NCBI RefSeq assembly: GCF_028198145.1 | Contig: NZ_CP116338.1 | Location: 2,542,001 to 2,606,000, forward strand | DNA length: 64,000 nucleotides | Direction of reading: 5' to 3' | From: Microbacterium sp. nov. GSS16 | GTDB taxonomy: Bacteria > Actinomycetota > Actinomycetes > Actinomycetales > Microbacteriaceae | Shown here: positions 27,568 to 36,455 of the stretch, one piece after another | How positions within the stretch are numbered: position 1 is the stretch's first letter | How the letters are laid out: each line of letters starts with the position of its first letter | Notes under the pieces: model-generated | Database searches by the model: none | The model's input: only the letters and a program-made list of their open reading frames with translations | What the model was told of the DNA's origin: nothing | Position numbers and translations under genes: made by a program

Positions 27568-27840
27568 TCAGCCTTTGTTCCGGTGGAAGTACCGTTGGAT
27601 GGTCTGCGCGTCCTCCGCCTCGGGGAATCCGATGGACGGCGGCACGCGGAGTGCTCGTGCGAAGGCCCGTCTCCGCAGCGCGGTGTCGAGGCACTCGGGC
27701 GTCGGATGCAGCCATGCGCCCCTCCCCGGCAGAGCAGCCCTCTCGTCTACGACGAGCCGGTCGTTCTGCACGACCACCCTGATCAGGGCGGATCGAGAGG
27801 CACGACCGCGGCAACCTACGCACGTTCGTACAGGTTCCAT
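27568..27840 (-). CDS. ylxR: YlxR family RNA-binding/nucleoid protein
   Basis: 90 residues, DUF448. The family motif is at the start (EPVRTCVGCRGRASRSALIRVV) and GRGAWLHPTPECLDTALRRRAFARALR follows. It sits between nusA and infB as in most bacteria. Structural homologues bind RNA or nucleoid DNA, and a link to RNase P has been reported in Bacillus. The start ATG 27840 follows GAGGTG. Confidence 0.9.
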   Translation of the reverse strand: MEPVRTCVGCRGRASRSALIRVVVQNDRLVVDERAALPGRGAWLHPTPECLDTALRRRAFARALRVPPSIGFPEAEDAQTIQRYFHRNKG

Positions 27841-27865
27841 CTTACACCTCAGCGCGTCGCCCGAC

Positions 27866-27887
27866 GCCCGCCGCCCCGCCGGCGGGC
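27866..27887 (-). repeat. GC-rich hairpin between nusA and ylxR
   Basis: 8-bp stem GCCCGCCG/CGGCGGGC with a 6-base loop in the 60-base gap after nusA, without a T-run. Its role is unclear. Confidence 0.4.
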
Positions 27888-27900
27888 AGGTCGGCGCTGC

Positions 27901-28884
27901 TCACTCCATCACGCTGTCGGGCTGGATGTCGATCTTGGCGCCGGTCAGCTTGGCGGCGAGGCGGGCATTCTGCCCCTCCTTACCGATGGCGAGCGACAGC
28001 TGGTAGTCGGGCACCAGTGCACGCACGGCCTTGGTGCTCGCGTCCAGGACGAACGACGAGGTCACCTTCGCCGGTGACAGGGCGTGCGCGACGAAGGTCG
28101 CCAGATCCGGGTGGTGGTCGACAATGTCGATCTTCTCCCCCGCGAGCTCCTCTGTCACAGCACGGACGCGTCGACCCATCTCGCCGATGCACGATCCCTT
28201 GGCGTTCACCGAGGGATCGTTCGCCTTGACCGCGATCTTGGTGCGGTGGCCCGCCTCGCGGGCGAGCGAGACGATCTCGACGAGGCCGCCGGCGATCTCG
28301 GGCACCTCGAGGGCGAAGAGCTTGCGCACGAGGCCGGGGTGGGTGCGCGACACGGTGATCTGCGGACCCTTGGCGCCCTTGGCGACGCTGGTCACGTATA
28401 CACGCAGGCGACGTCCGTGCCCATAGTCCTCACCGGGCACCTGCTCCTCCGGCGGCAGGATGGCCTCGACAGTGCCGAGGTCGACGTGGATCATGCGCGG
28501 GTTGGGACCCTGCTGGATGACGCCGGCGACGATGTCGCCCTCCTTGCCGCGGAACTCGCCGAGAACGGCGTCGTCGGCGATGTCTCGCAGCCGCTGGCTG
28601 ATGACCTGCTTGGCGGCGTAGGCCGCGATCCTGCCGAAATTCTCGGTCGCAGCCTCCTCCTCGCCGATGACCGCGCCCTCCTCGTCGGTGACGGGCTGCA
28701 GGACTGCGACGTGTCCGGTCTTGCGGTCGAGCTCGACCCGCACTCCGGCGGGAACGGAGCCGTCCTCCGAGACGTGCTTGCCGTAGGCGGTGAGGATGGC
28801 CTGCTCGATGATCGACACGAGTTCGTCGAAGGGAATCGCCTTCTCCTTCTCGATTCCACGCAGCAGGGCGAGTTCGATGTCCAT
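27901..28884 (-). CDS. nusA: Transcription termination/antitermination factor NusA
   Basis: RNA polymerase-associated factor, 327 residues. The N-terminal polymerase-binding domain (1-120) includes IEKEKAIPFDELVSIIEQAILTAYGKH. The S1 domain follows (GDIVAGVIQQGPNPRMIHVDLG), then KH1 (VSRTHPGLVRKLFALEVPEI) and KH2 (LSLAIGKEGQNARLAAKLTG). There are no C-terminal acidic repeats, as in other Gram-positives. ATG 28884 with AGGAG. The usual upstream gene rimP is missing from this position; only 79 bases separate nusA from the LOG gene. Confidence 0.95.
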   Translation of the reverse strand: MDIELALLRGIEKEKAIPFDELVSIIEQAILTAYGKHVSEDGSVPAGVRVELDRKTGHVAVLQPVTDEEGAVIGEEEAATENFGRIAAYAAKQVISQRLRDIADDAVLGEFRGKEGDIVAGVIQQGPNPRMIHVDLGTVEAILPPEEQVPGEDYGHGRRLRVYVTSVAKGAKGPQITVSRTHPGLVRKLFALEVPEIAGGLVEIVSLAREAGHRTKIAVKANDPSVNAKGSCIGEMGRRVRAVTEELAGEKIDIVDHHPDLATFVAHALSPAKVTSSFVLDASTKAVRALVPDYQLSLAIGKEGQNARLAAKLTGAKIDIQPDSVME

Positions 28885-28963
28885 CAGCGGTCTCCTCTAT
28901 TCAGCTCTCACCGCGGACAGGTGCTCCGCGGGCATCAGACAAGAATAGCCGATCCGGCGCGGC

Positions 28964-29998
28964 TCAGCTCGCCGAGGGCAGCTCGTTGATGGCCCGGATC
29001 AGGGCGTAGAGCTGGCCGACGCTGCGCTGCTCGAGGTGCAGGGCCAGGCGGGGCAACTCCACGACGTCGCCCGCGCTGCGCTCGACGTCGAGAGGTTCGG
29101 TTCGCTCGATGCGTCCGTACTCGCACATGTGCCCGAAGCGCTCGTTGAGGCTCTCGATCTCAGCATCCGTCGGAGCGTGCACCAGACGCAGCACGAGCAG
29201 ATCGTCGACCCAGCGCAGCGAGTCGTAGTTGCTCCAGAACCCGGTGACGCTGGCGGCCGCCTCGTCCACCGAATCGGTGATCAGCACGCGATCGAGGTCA
29301 TGCGGTGAGATCACCCCGGCCGGTGCGAGGTGTTCGTCGACGAAGCGCTTCAGTCCGCTCCAGAATGTGCCATCGGGCGCGTCGAGGAGCACTATCGGCA
29401 TCGGCTCGGCCTTGCCGGTCTGCTGCAGGGTGAGCAGCTCGAACATCTCGTCCATGGTGCCGAAGCCGCCGGGCAGGCAGATGAACCCGCGCGACTCCTT
29501 GATCAGCATGAGCTTGCGGGTGAAGAAGTACTTCATCGACACGACCTGCGTGCTCTCGGCGACGATCGTGTTCGCGCGCTCCTCGAACGGCAAGCGGATC
29601 GACACGCCGAGAGACATCTTCGATCCGGCGCCCTCGGCCGCCGCCTGCATGATCCCGGGCCCGGCGCCGGTGACGACCATCCAGCCGTCGTCGGCGAGGG
29701 CCGACGCCACGTCGCGGGCCTGCACGTACAGCGGGTCGTCCTCACCCGTGCGTGCGGAGCCGAACACCGTGACCTTGGGCACGTGGTGGAACGGCTGGAA
29801 CAGACGGAATGCGTTGTGCATCTCCTGCAGTGCAGCCGAGGCGATCTTCAGATCGAGTCGGTCGGTGCCCTCCTGTCCCAGCGACAGCGAGGTCTGCAGC
29901 AGCCGGGCGATGAGACCCCGCTCGGTGCGGATGCCTGCTTCATCGAGAAGCGCGGTGATCTGCCGGCGCAGGTCTTCGTCAAGTGCGGCGTCCGTCAT
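28964..29998 (-). CDS. LOG family (lysine decarboxylase-like) protein
   Basis: Rossmann-fold protein of the TIGR00730/LOG family, 344 residues. Seen: VTVFGSARTGEDDP (about 75-88), VVTGAGPGIMQAAAEGA, and the signature LPGGFGTMDEMFELLTLQQTGK (about 176). Homologues are cytokinin-nucleotide phosphoribohydrolases or nucleotide 5'-monophosphate nucleosidases (PpnN-like). The length with an N-terminal extension of about 70 residues and a C-terminal 60-residue arm is nearer PpnN-like actinobacterial members than short LOGs. ATG 29998 follows AAGGTGGAGG. Confidence 0.87.
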   Translation of the reverse strand: MTDAALDEDLRRQITALLDEAGIRTERGLIARLLQTSLSLGQEGTDRLDLKIASAALQEMHNAFRLFQPFHHVPKVTVFGSARTGEDDPLYVQARDVASALADDGWMVVTGAGPGIMQAAAEGAGSKMSLGVSIRLPFEERANTIVAESTQVVSMKYFFTRKLMLIKESRGFICLPGGFGTMDEMFELLTLQQTGKAEPMPIVLLDAPDGTFWSGLKRFVDEHLAPAGVISPHDLDRVLITDSVDEAAASVTGFWSNYDSLRWVDDLLVLRLVHAPTDAEIESLNERFGHMCEYGRIERTEPLDVERSAGDVVELPRLALHLEQRSVGQLYALIRAINELPSAS

Positions 29999-30040
29999 GC
30001 CTCCACCTTCGCACAGCCCTCCCGAGGCGGCCTGCAGAAC

Positions 30041-31795
30041 TCACGCGGTGAGTCGGGCGACCGCCTCGTCGGCCGACAGTGACTCCCGCGCACCGCTGGC
30101 GCGGTCCCACAGCTCGACCTGCCCGTCGGCCGCCCCGCGGCCGACGATCACGATCTTCGGCACGCCCACGAGCTCGGCGTCGCCGAACTTGACACCGGGC
30201 GACACCTTGACCCGGTCGTCGTAGAGCACATCGAGGCGGGCGGCCTCGAGTCGGTTCGCGATGTCCTCAGCCACGTCGAAGGCGATCTGATCGCGACCGG
30301 CGGCGACCACCTGCACGTCGAACGGGGCAACCGACGCGGGCCAGATGAGCCCCTTGTCGTCGTTGTTCAGCTCGGCGATGATCGCCAGGATGCGGGTGAC
30401 GCCGATGCCGTACGAGCCCATCGTCACCGTGGCCAGCTTGCCGTTCTGGTCGAGCACCTTCAGTCCCAGCGCCTCCGCGTACTTCCGCCCGAGCTGGAAG
30501 ACGTGGCCGATCTCCATGCCGCGGGCCAGCGAGACCGGGCCCGACCCGTCGGGCGCCGGGTCGCCGTCGCGGACGTTCGCGATCTCGACGGTGCCGTCGG
30601 CGGTGAAGTCGCGACCGGCGACGACGGTGTGCGCGTGCTTCTCGTCGATGTTGGCACCGGTGATCCAGCGGGTGCCGTCGGCGACGCGGGGGTCGACCAG
30701 GTACCGGATGCCGGTGGCCGACTCCTCGCCGAGCACCGGCCCGGTCGCGGACCACGGTCCGATATAGCCGCGGACGAGCAGCGGGTTCCGCTCGAAGTCC
30801 GCGTCGGTGGCGGCCTCGACCTCGGCGGGTGCGAAGGCGACCTCCGCGCGCTTGAGATCGACGTCGCGGTCGCCGGGGATGCCGACGATCACGAGCTCGC
30901 GGGAGCCGTCGAGGTGCGTCAGCGCGAGCACGACGTTCTTCAGGGTGTCCGCTGCCGTGTACTCCCCGTCGAGCACGGCGTTGGAGTGCGCGACCAGGGT
31001 TTCGATGGTGGGCGTGTCGGGTGAGTCGAAGATCGTCGCCGGTCCCACGCCCTCCCAGCCGACGGCATCCGGAGCGGTGGTGGTGTACGCCTCGACGTTG
31101 GCGGCGTAGCCGCCCTCGCTGCGCACGAAGGTGTCCTCTCCGACGGGCGTCGGGTGCAGGAACTCCTCGCTTCGCGAGCCGCCCATCGCGCCGGCATCCG
31201 CCTGCACGATCGCGTACTCGAGGCCGAGGCGCCGGAAGATGCGCTCGTAGGCGTCGCGCTGCGCCATGTAGCTGGCGTCGAGGCCCTCGTCGGAGGCGTC
31301 GAAGGAGTAGGCGTCCTTCATGGTGAACTCGCGGCCGCGCAGCAGCCCTGCACGGGGACGGGCCTCGTCGCGGTACTTGTCCTGGATCTGATAGAGCGTC
31401 AGCGGCAGATCCTTGTACGACGAGTACAGGTCTTTCACGAGCAGGGTGAACGCCTCTTCGTGGGTGGGCGCGAGCAGGTAGTCGCCGCCCTTGCGATCCT
31501 GCAGCCGGAACAGCAGGTCGCCGTACTCGTCCCACCGTCCGGTGGCCTCGTATGCTTCGCGGGGCATCAGCGCCGGGAAGTGCACCTCCTGGGCTCCCGC
31601 CGCGGCCATCTCCTCGCGGATCACGGTCTCGATCCTCGCCTTCACCCGCAGGCCCAGCGGCAGCCAGGCGAAGATGCCCGCCGCCTGCGGCCGGATGTAC
31701 CCGGCGCGGATCAGCAGCTTGTGGCTGGCGACCTCGGCGCCGGCCGGGTCTTCGCGAAGCGTGCGGAGGAAGAAGTTCGAGAGACGAGTGACCAC
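30041..31795 (-). CDS. proS: Prolyl-tRNA synthetase
   Basis: Charges tRNA-Pro, 584 residues, bacterial type with an inserted editing domain. Seen: class II motif region [70 protein letters not shown] (motif 2 area), the YbaK-like insertion at about 220-390, and [12 protein letters not shown] (motif 3). The C-terminal anticodon domain follows ([25 protein letters not shown]). The GTG at 31795 lies six bases after TAGACT (leaderless). Confidence 0.96.
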   Translation of the reverse strand: MVTRLSNFFLRTLREDPAGAEVASHKLLIRAGYIRPQAAGIFAWLPLGLRVKARIETVIREEMAAAGAQEVHFPALMPREAYEATGRWDEYGDLLFRLQDRKGGDYLLAPTHEEAFTLLVKDLYSSYKDLPLTLYQIQDKYRDEARPRAGLLRGREFTMKDAYSFDASDEGLDASYMAQRDAYERIFRRLGLEYAIVQADAGAMGGSRSEEFLHPTPVGEDTFVRSEGGYAANVEAYTTTAPDAVGWEGVGPATIFDSPDTPTIETLVAHSNAVLDGEYTAADTLKNVVLALTHLDGSRELVIVGIPGDRDVDLKRAEVAFAPAEVEAATDADFERNPLLVRGYIGPWSATGPVLGEESATGIRYLVDPRVADGTRWITGANIDEKHAHTVVAGRDFTADGTVEIANVRDGDPAPDGSGPVSLARGMEIGHVFQLGRKYAEALGLKVLDQNGKLATVTMGSYGIGVTRILAIIAELNNDDKGLIWPASVAPFDVQVVAAGRDQIAFDVAEDIANRLEAARLDVLYDDRVKVSPGVKFGDAELVGVPKIVIVGRGAADGQVELWDRASGARESLSADEAVARLTA

Positions 31796-31836
31796 GGGGC
31801 AAGTCTAGTGACCCGCGGTCACCCGTCCCGTCGTGG

Positions 31837-32607
31837 TCAGTTCAGGGCTCGGGTGCTCTCCGGGATGACGCCGTTCGCGCACAGATCGGTTCCGAGGTCC
31901 TGCAGTGCGGTGAGCGCGACACGCTGCGTCATCGGCCCGTACGATATGCGCGAGACGCCCAATGCCTCGTACTCGGCTGCGGTGAGCGCTCCCGGCAGCC
32001 CGATGACGCTGACCTTGTTGCGGCCGATTCCGTCGACCAGGGTGCGGGTGGCATCGGCGTCGAGCACCCCGGGGACGAAGACGGCGGTCGCCCCCGCCTC
32101 GATGAACGCGCGACCGCGCTGCACGGCATCCGTCAGCTTGTCGGCGAGCGGCTTGTCGCCGCCGCGAACGATCGCGTCCGTGCGGGCATTGAGCGCGAAC
32201 GGCACGCCTTCGGCCTCCGCGGCCTTGACGATCGCCTCGACCTTCGCGACGGATTCGGCGAACGGCGCGAGTCGATCCTCGATGTTCGCGCCCACCACGC
32301 CGACGCCGATCGCGAGCCGGGTGGTCTCGCCGGCGTCGCCGTATCCGTCGTCGAGGTCGGCGGTGACGGGGAGGTCGACACCGGCGGCGATGCGTCCGAC
32401 GAAGTCGATCATGAGGTCGCGTGGGATCTGGCCATCCGCGTAGCCGAAGGTCGCCGCGATCGAGTGACCGGCCGTCGCGAGAGCCTTGGTCTCGGGAAGC
32501 GCGGCGACGGCCTTCGCTGAGACGACGTCCCAGATGTTGACGACGCGGAGGATCTCGGGGGCGTCGTACAGGTCGATGAGGGTGCGGGCCTTGTCAGCAT
32601 TCGTCAT
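31837..32607 (-). CDS. PEP-mutase/isocitrate-lyase superfamily protein
   Basis: 256-residue TIM-barrel protein of the PEP mutase (PF13714) group. Seen: VVNIWDVVSAKAVAALPETKALATAG at the N-terminus, TADLDDGYGDA (metal-binding acidic loop), GANIEDRL, NARTDAIVRGG, and VFVPGVLDADATRTLV. Relatives include oxaloacetate or 2-methylisocitrate cleaving enzymes and carboxyphosphonoenolpyruvate mutases; the KKCGH-type catalytic Cys loop of true isocitrate lyases is not seen. The ATG 32607 lies six bases after TACCGT; an ATG further upstream (32688) overlaps the divergent RNase promoter and is rejected. Confidence 0.85.
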   Translation of the reverse strand: MTNADKARTLIDLYDAPEILRVVNIWDVVSAKAVAALPETKALATAGHSIAATFGYADGQIPRDLMIDFVGRIAAGVDLPVTADLDDGYGDAGETTRLAIGVGVVGANIEDRLAPFAESVAKVEAIVKAAEAEGVPFALNARTDAIVRGGDKPLADKLTDAVQRGRAFIEAGATAVFVPGVLDADATRTLVDGIGRNKVSVIGLPGALTAAEYEALGVSRISYGPMTQRVALTALQDLGTDLCANGVIPESTRALN

Positions 32608-32686
32608 GCCCTCACGGTAGTGCGCGTGGCGCGGTGCGGGGGCCGCTGTCACCCGAGATCTCCAGGGCTCTGCATAGGGTGGACGC

Positions 32687-34108
32687 ATGCCTCAGCGTCG
32701 ATCACACGTTTCGCCCTCCGCCGCGCAGAGCGAGCTCGCTGAGGCGCTGACCGCGCTACGCGAGGGGATCGAGGCGCCCGTCGAGTTCCCACCTGAGGCG
32801 GTCGCCGAAGCCGAGGCGGCGAGCGCGCCGACGCCGGAGCTGGATCTGCGCGACGTGCCCTTCGCCACTCTCGACCCGCTGGGCTCGAAGGATCTCGACC
32901 AGGCGTTCCACCTCGAGCGCGCCGGCTCGGGCTACCAGGTGCGGTACGCGATCGCCGATGTGCCCGGCTTCGTGACGCCCGGTGGCGCCGTCGACGCGCA
33001 GGCCCGCCTGCGCGGGCAGACCCTCTATCTCGCGGACGGCAGCATCCCGCTGCACCCCCGGGTGCTGTCCGAGGATCGCGCGTCGCTGCTTCCGGATGCC
33101 GAGCGGCCGGCGCTCGTGTGGACGTTCACCCTCGACGCCGAGGGGTCGAAGACGGACTTCCGGCTCGAGCGCGCCCTCATCCGGTCGCGGGCGCAGCTCG
33201 ACTACGTCTCGGCACAGGCATCCGTCGATCGGGACGGAGATCACCATCTCGCTCTGCTGCGGGAGATCGGCGAACTGCGCCGAGTGCAGGAGGCCGAACG
33301 CGGTGGCGCGAGTCTTAACCTGCCTGATGAGGAGGTCGTGCAGCGCGCGGACGGCCGTTACGACATCGAGCGCCGCCACCCACTGGCCGTCGAGGACTGG
33401 AACGCGCAGCTGTCGCTTCTGACGGGGATGGCAGCGGCCGAGCTGATGATCGACGCGAAGGTGGGCGTGCTGCGCACCATGCCGCAGCCGGACGAGCAGG
33501 CCTTCGCGCGCTTCCGCCGGCAGACCGAAGCGCTGGGGCGGCCGTGGAAGGACGGCCGGTACGGCGAGTACCTGCGCGCGCTCGACAAGAACGATCCGCT
33601 GACGCTGCCCGTTCTCGAGGCTGCGGCGTCGCTGTTCCGCGGCGCCGGCTACGTCACCTTCGACGGGCGACTGCCCGACGGTGACCTCGAACAGGCCGCG
33701 ATCGGCGCACCCTACGCGCACGCCACCGCTCCCCTGCGCAGACTGGTCGACCGGTGGTCGCTGGCGATCTGCGAGGCCGTATCGCAGGGCCGACCCGCGC
33801 CGGACTGGGCACGCGACTCACTCGCGGAGCTGCCGTCGCTCATGCAGGAGTCGGCGCAACGGGCGTCGCGGCTGGATGCCGAGACCCTCAACCGTGTCGA
33901 GGCGGCGCTGCTGCAGCCGCTGGTCGGGACACGGATCGACGCCACGGTCATCGAGCTGCGCGGCGAGGATCGCGCCGCGGTGCAGATCGCGGAACCCGCC
34001 GTGACGGCCACGGCACCCGTGCCCGCGGACGCCGAGCCGGGCTCGCACGTGCAGCTTCACCTGATCGCCGTCGACATCGCCCACGGCGAGGTGGAGTTCG
34101 CCGCGTGA
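32687..34108 (+). CDS. RNB-domain exoribonuclease (RNase II/R family)
   Basis: 3'-5' exoribonuclease, 473 residues. It has only a short N-terminal region rather than the cold-shock domains of RNase R. The RNB core begins with FATLDPLGSKDLDQAF, giving Asp63, Asp69 and Asp71, with Gln72 where RNase II has its fourth Asp. Other motifs are YAIADVPGFV and APYAHATAPLRRLVDRW (RNB end). A short OB-like tail ends the protein. The start ATG 32687 lies six bases after TAGGGT (leaderless). The stop overlaps the next start (GTGA). Confidence 0.9.
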   Translation: MPQRRSHVSPSAAQSELAEALTALREGIEAPVEFPPEAVAEAEAASAPTPELDLRDVPFATLDPLGSKDLDQAFHLERAGSGYQVRYAIADVPGFVTPGGAVDAQARLRGQTLYLADGSIPLHPRVLSEDRASLLPDAERPALVWTFTLDAEGSKTDFRLERALIRSRAQLDYVSAQASVDRDGDHHLALLREIGELRRVQEAERGGASLNLPDEEVVQRADGRYDIERRHPLAVEDWNAQLSLLTGMAAAELMIDAKVGVLRTMPQPDEQAFARFRRQTEALGRPWKDGRYGEYLRALDKNDPLTLPVLEAAASLFRGAGYVTFDGRLPDGDLEQAAIGAPYAHATAPLRRLVDRWSLAICEAVSQGRPAPDWARDSLAELPSLMQESAQRASRLDAETLNRVEAALLQPLVGTRIDATVIELRGEDRAAVQIAEPAVTATAPVPADAEPGSHVQLHLIAVDIAHGEVEFAA

Positions 34109-34956
34109 ACAGCTGGCATGGTGGTCGCCTGCAGCGCTCTCAGGCGGCATGGGTACACGCGCGTCTGTCCGAGCCGACGCTGATCGACGACCTGTCGTGG
34201 GATTCGTCGGACTCAGTGGTGCTGCACGTGCGCACGACAGACGGCGATGTCATCGTGAAGGCAGGCGGCCCGGCGAATCACCACATCGGCCGTGAGATCA
34301 GCGCCCACGTGGGGTGGACGGCGCCTCTCGAGGCGACCGGGCATGCTGCCCGGCTGCTCGACAGCTCCGCTGACGAGCGGGTGATGGTGCTCGCGCACCT
34401 GCCTGGTGAGCTGGTCGAGGGGACTGACGCCGAAGGGCATCCGTCCACCTACGTTCAGGCGGGGAACCTGCTGCGGCGGCTGCACGACCGCGAGCAGCGC
34501 ACGGATGCCGTATATGAGCGCCGGGCGAATGAGCGCGCCCTCGCCTGGTTGGACGGCACTCACCGGGTGGATCGAGCATCCGCAGCGCACGCGCGAGGCG
34601 TCCTCCTGGCAGATCCCGCAGCCCCGGTGACGGTCGTGCCCACCCATGGCGATTGGCAGCCGCGCAATTGGCTGGTTGACGACGGTACGGTGCGGGTGAT
34701 CGACTTCGGGCGCTTCGCGTTCCGCCCCGCCGCCTCCGATCTCGCCCGACTCGCCGCGCAGCAGTGGCGAGACGACCCGACCCTTGAGGCTGCGTTCTTC
34801 ACTGGCTACGGCGGCGATCCCCGCATCCCGGACCGCTGGCGGATGGATGCCCTTCGTGAGGCCATCGGCACGGCCTGCTGGGCGTTCCAGGTCGGCGACG
34901 AGGCCTTCGAGGCGCAGGGGCACCGGATGATCGCAGAGGCGCTCGCCGCGTTCTGA
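34105..34956 (+). CDS. Aminoglycoside phosphotransferase/choline kinase-family protein
   Basis: 283-residue small-molecule kinase of the APH fold. Seen: an N-lobe Lys in DVIVKAG, a hinge region ADERVMVLAHLPGELV, and the catalytic/metal site THGDWQPRNWLVDDGTVRVIDFGRF (HGDxxxxN at about residue 181, DFG). The GTG start overlaps the RNase stop. The substrate is unknown; many family members phosphorylate sugars, amino alcohols or antibiotics. Coupling to an RNase is not functionally suggestive. Confidence 0.82.
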   Translation: MNSWHGGRLQRSQAAWVHARLSEPTLIDDLSWDSSDSVVLHVRTTDGDVIVKAGGPANHHIGREISAHVGWTAPLEATGHAARLLDSSADERVMVLAHLPGELVEGTDAEGHPSTYVQAGNLLRRLHDREQRTDAVYERRANERALAWLDGTHRVDRASAAHARGVLLADPAAPVTVVPTHGDWQPRNWLVDDGTVRVIDFGRFAFRPAASDLARLAAQQWRDDPTLEAAFFTGYGGDPRIPDRWRMDALREAIGTACWAFQVGDEAFEAQGHRMIAEALAAF

Positions 34957-34979
34957 TCCGCCGCTGCTGCTCCGCACCG

Positions 34980-35741
34980 CTAAGCATTCGGGCGGAATAT
35001 CTCCGGTAGTGCCTCGACGAAGCCCTCGAAATGGCTGTACCACATGGAATGGGCAGCGCCGTCGATGGCTCGGACGTCGACGCCGGCGAGGCGCAGTGCG
35101 TTCGCGTCGTCGTCGGAGACGAACCGGCTCGGATGCGCCCGAACGAGGATCGCACCGGCGCCAGGACGGTGATCGACGTCCGACTCCGATGACACCGATG
35201 CCGCAGTCGCCGGATCGAAGCGCCAGGCCGCCCTGGCCTCGACGACCGCGTCGTCAGCGCTGTAGAAGAATCGACTCTGTCGCAGCCGATCGGCGTCGAT
35301 ACGTGCGCGACGGTCTGCCTCGTACTGCGTGGTGAGTTCGCTGACGTCGCCGCCCCCGGCGAACGCGCATACGGTGTCGACGTAGACCTGCGTGTCGAGG
35401 GCGAGGCGCGCCGCTGCGGCGCTCAGGACGGTTCCGCCGTAGGAGTGTCCTATGCCGGCGAGTCGACGAGGATGGCCGATGAGCCGATGCCGGTGCGCGA
35501 GCGCGGCGACCGTCGCAACCACCGCATCCGCAGCCGAGCCGACCGAGCCTCGCGGATCGCGCGGCGACAGCCCGTGGCCCGGCAGATCCAGCGCTATCAC
35601 GCGCGTGCCCTGTGCCGCGAGCCGTTCGCTGACTCGCCACCAGCTCTCCGACGATCCCATCATGCCGTGCAGCAGGAGGACGCTGCGTTCGGCGTCGGCG
35701 GGCCCGGTGACGACGGCGTTCAGCAGCATCCGCTCAGTCAA
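34980..35741 (-). CDS. Alpha/beta hydrolase
   Basis: 253-residue alpha/beta hydrolase. Seen: the oxyanion-hole region VLLLHGMMGSSESW (about 21-34), ALDLPGHGLSPRDPRG, the nucleophile elbow GIGHSYGGT (about residue 99), an acidic residue in LAGVDVRAIDGAAHSMWYSHF and the catalytic His in the same segment. The start is TTG 35741 or ATG 35729. Esterase, lipase or haloperoxidase-like activities are all possible. It converges with the kinase gene. Confidence 0.8.
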   Translation of the reverse strand: MTERMLLNAVVTGPADAERSVLLLHGMMGSSESWWRVSERLAAQGTRVIALDLPGHGLSPRDPRGSVGSAADAVVATVAALAHRHRLIGHPRRLAGIGHSYGGTVLSAAAARLALDTQVYVDTVCAFAGGGDVSELTTQYEADRRARIDADRLRQSRFFYSADDAVVEARAAWRFDPATAASVSSESDVDHRPGAGAILVRAHPSRFVSDDDANALRLAGVDVRAIDGAAHSMWYSHFEGFVEALPEIFRPNA

Positions 35742-35859
35742 GCATGGGTGTCACCAGGGCCATGCGCCGGGGCCGCCGATCCGCGCGGCGTGAAGAGTAC
35801 GCGAACCGCCGCATCTGATCGGCGACGACCTGTCCGGTGACGATCGATCCGGTGAGGCG

Positions 35860-36381
35860 GTGACGTACTCCTTCGCGGGTGAGATATTCGAGGTGTTCGC
35901 ATACACCGCGGACGGTTTCGCCGAATGGGCCGCGCGAGATATGGAGCGCTTTCGACCCGTGATCGTGGAGATGCTCGTGCACGGCTTCCCGGTGCGCCGA
36001 GATCGGACTCTCGACGCGTTGCGGACGTTCTGGGCAGACCGACTGGCTGAGGGGCCGACGCTGGCGGATGCCGAATCCCGGCTTCGCCGATACATCATCA
36101 CCGACCTGCTCGACGATCTGCGTGATGCGACGGATCCCCTCGAGAAGCAGGTGATCTCCGGTCTGCTGTTCGAGCGGACGGCAGAGCTCATGCTGCTGCT
36201 GACGGGAAAGTGGATCGGAACGGGCAAATGGCTTCCCCGGCGCCTGCGCGAGTGGGACGCGACGCGCGCACAAGCGCTCGCCGAACCCTTGGTGTCCGGG
36301 GATCATGCCGCGTTGGCCGAGCAGGTTCACGCGGAACTCGATCGTGCCGGCGGACGCGTGCAGGCGGGCTTCCGACGATGA
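35860..36381 (+). CDS. C-terminal part of a nucleotidyltransferase-like protein, possibly truncated
   Basis: 173 residues from GTG 35860. Segments such as FEVFAYTADGFAEWAARDMERFRPVIVEML, RRYIITDLLDDLRDATDP, AELMLLLTGKWIGTGKWLPRRLREWD and the final DRAGGRVQAGFRR look like the C-terminal half of stand-alone nucleotidyltransferases. Those normally start with a GSxxxG...DxD catalytic domain. No such motif is present, and only 118 bases separate this gene from the divergent hydrolase. In frame the sequence runs back to a stop at 35791 without another start. A remnant left by deletion is the simplest reading; the family call rests on memory of the pattern. Confidence 0.5.
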   Translation: MTYSFAGEIFEVFAYTADGFAEWAARDMERFRPVIVEMLVHGFPVRRDRTLDALRTFWADRLAEGPTLADAESRLRRYIITDLLDDLRDATDPLEKQVISGLLFERTAELMLLLTGKWIGTGKWLPRRLREWDATRAQALAEPLVSGDHAALAEQVHAELDRAGGRVQAGFRR

Positions 36382-36455
36382 GACGGATGTTCAGTGTCTC
36401 CGAGGTTCGCGCGACCCATTCACTGGCCTGTCTCGTCCCGCGTGAAGACGGGTGA

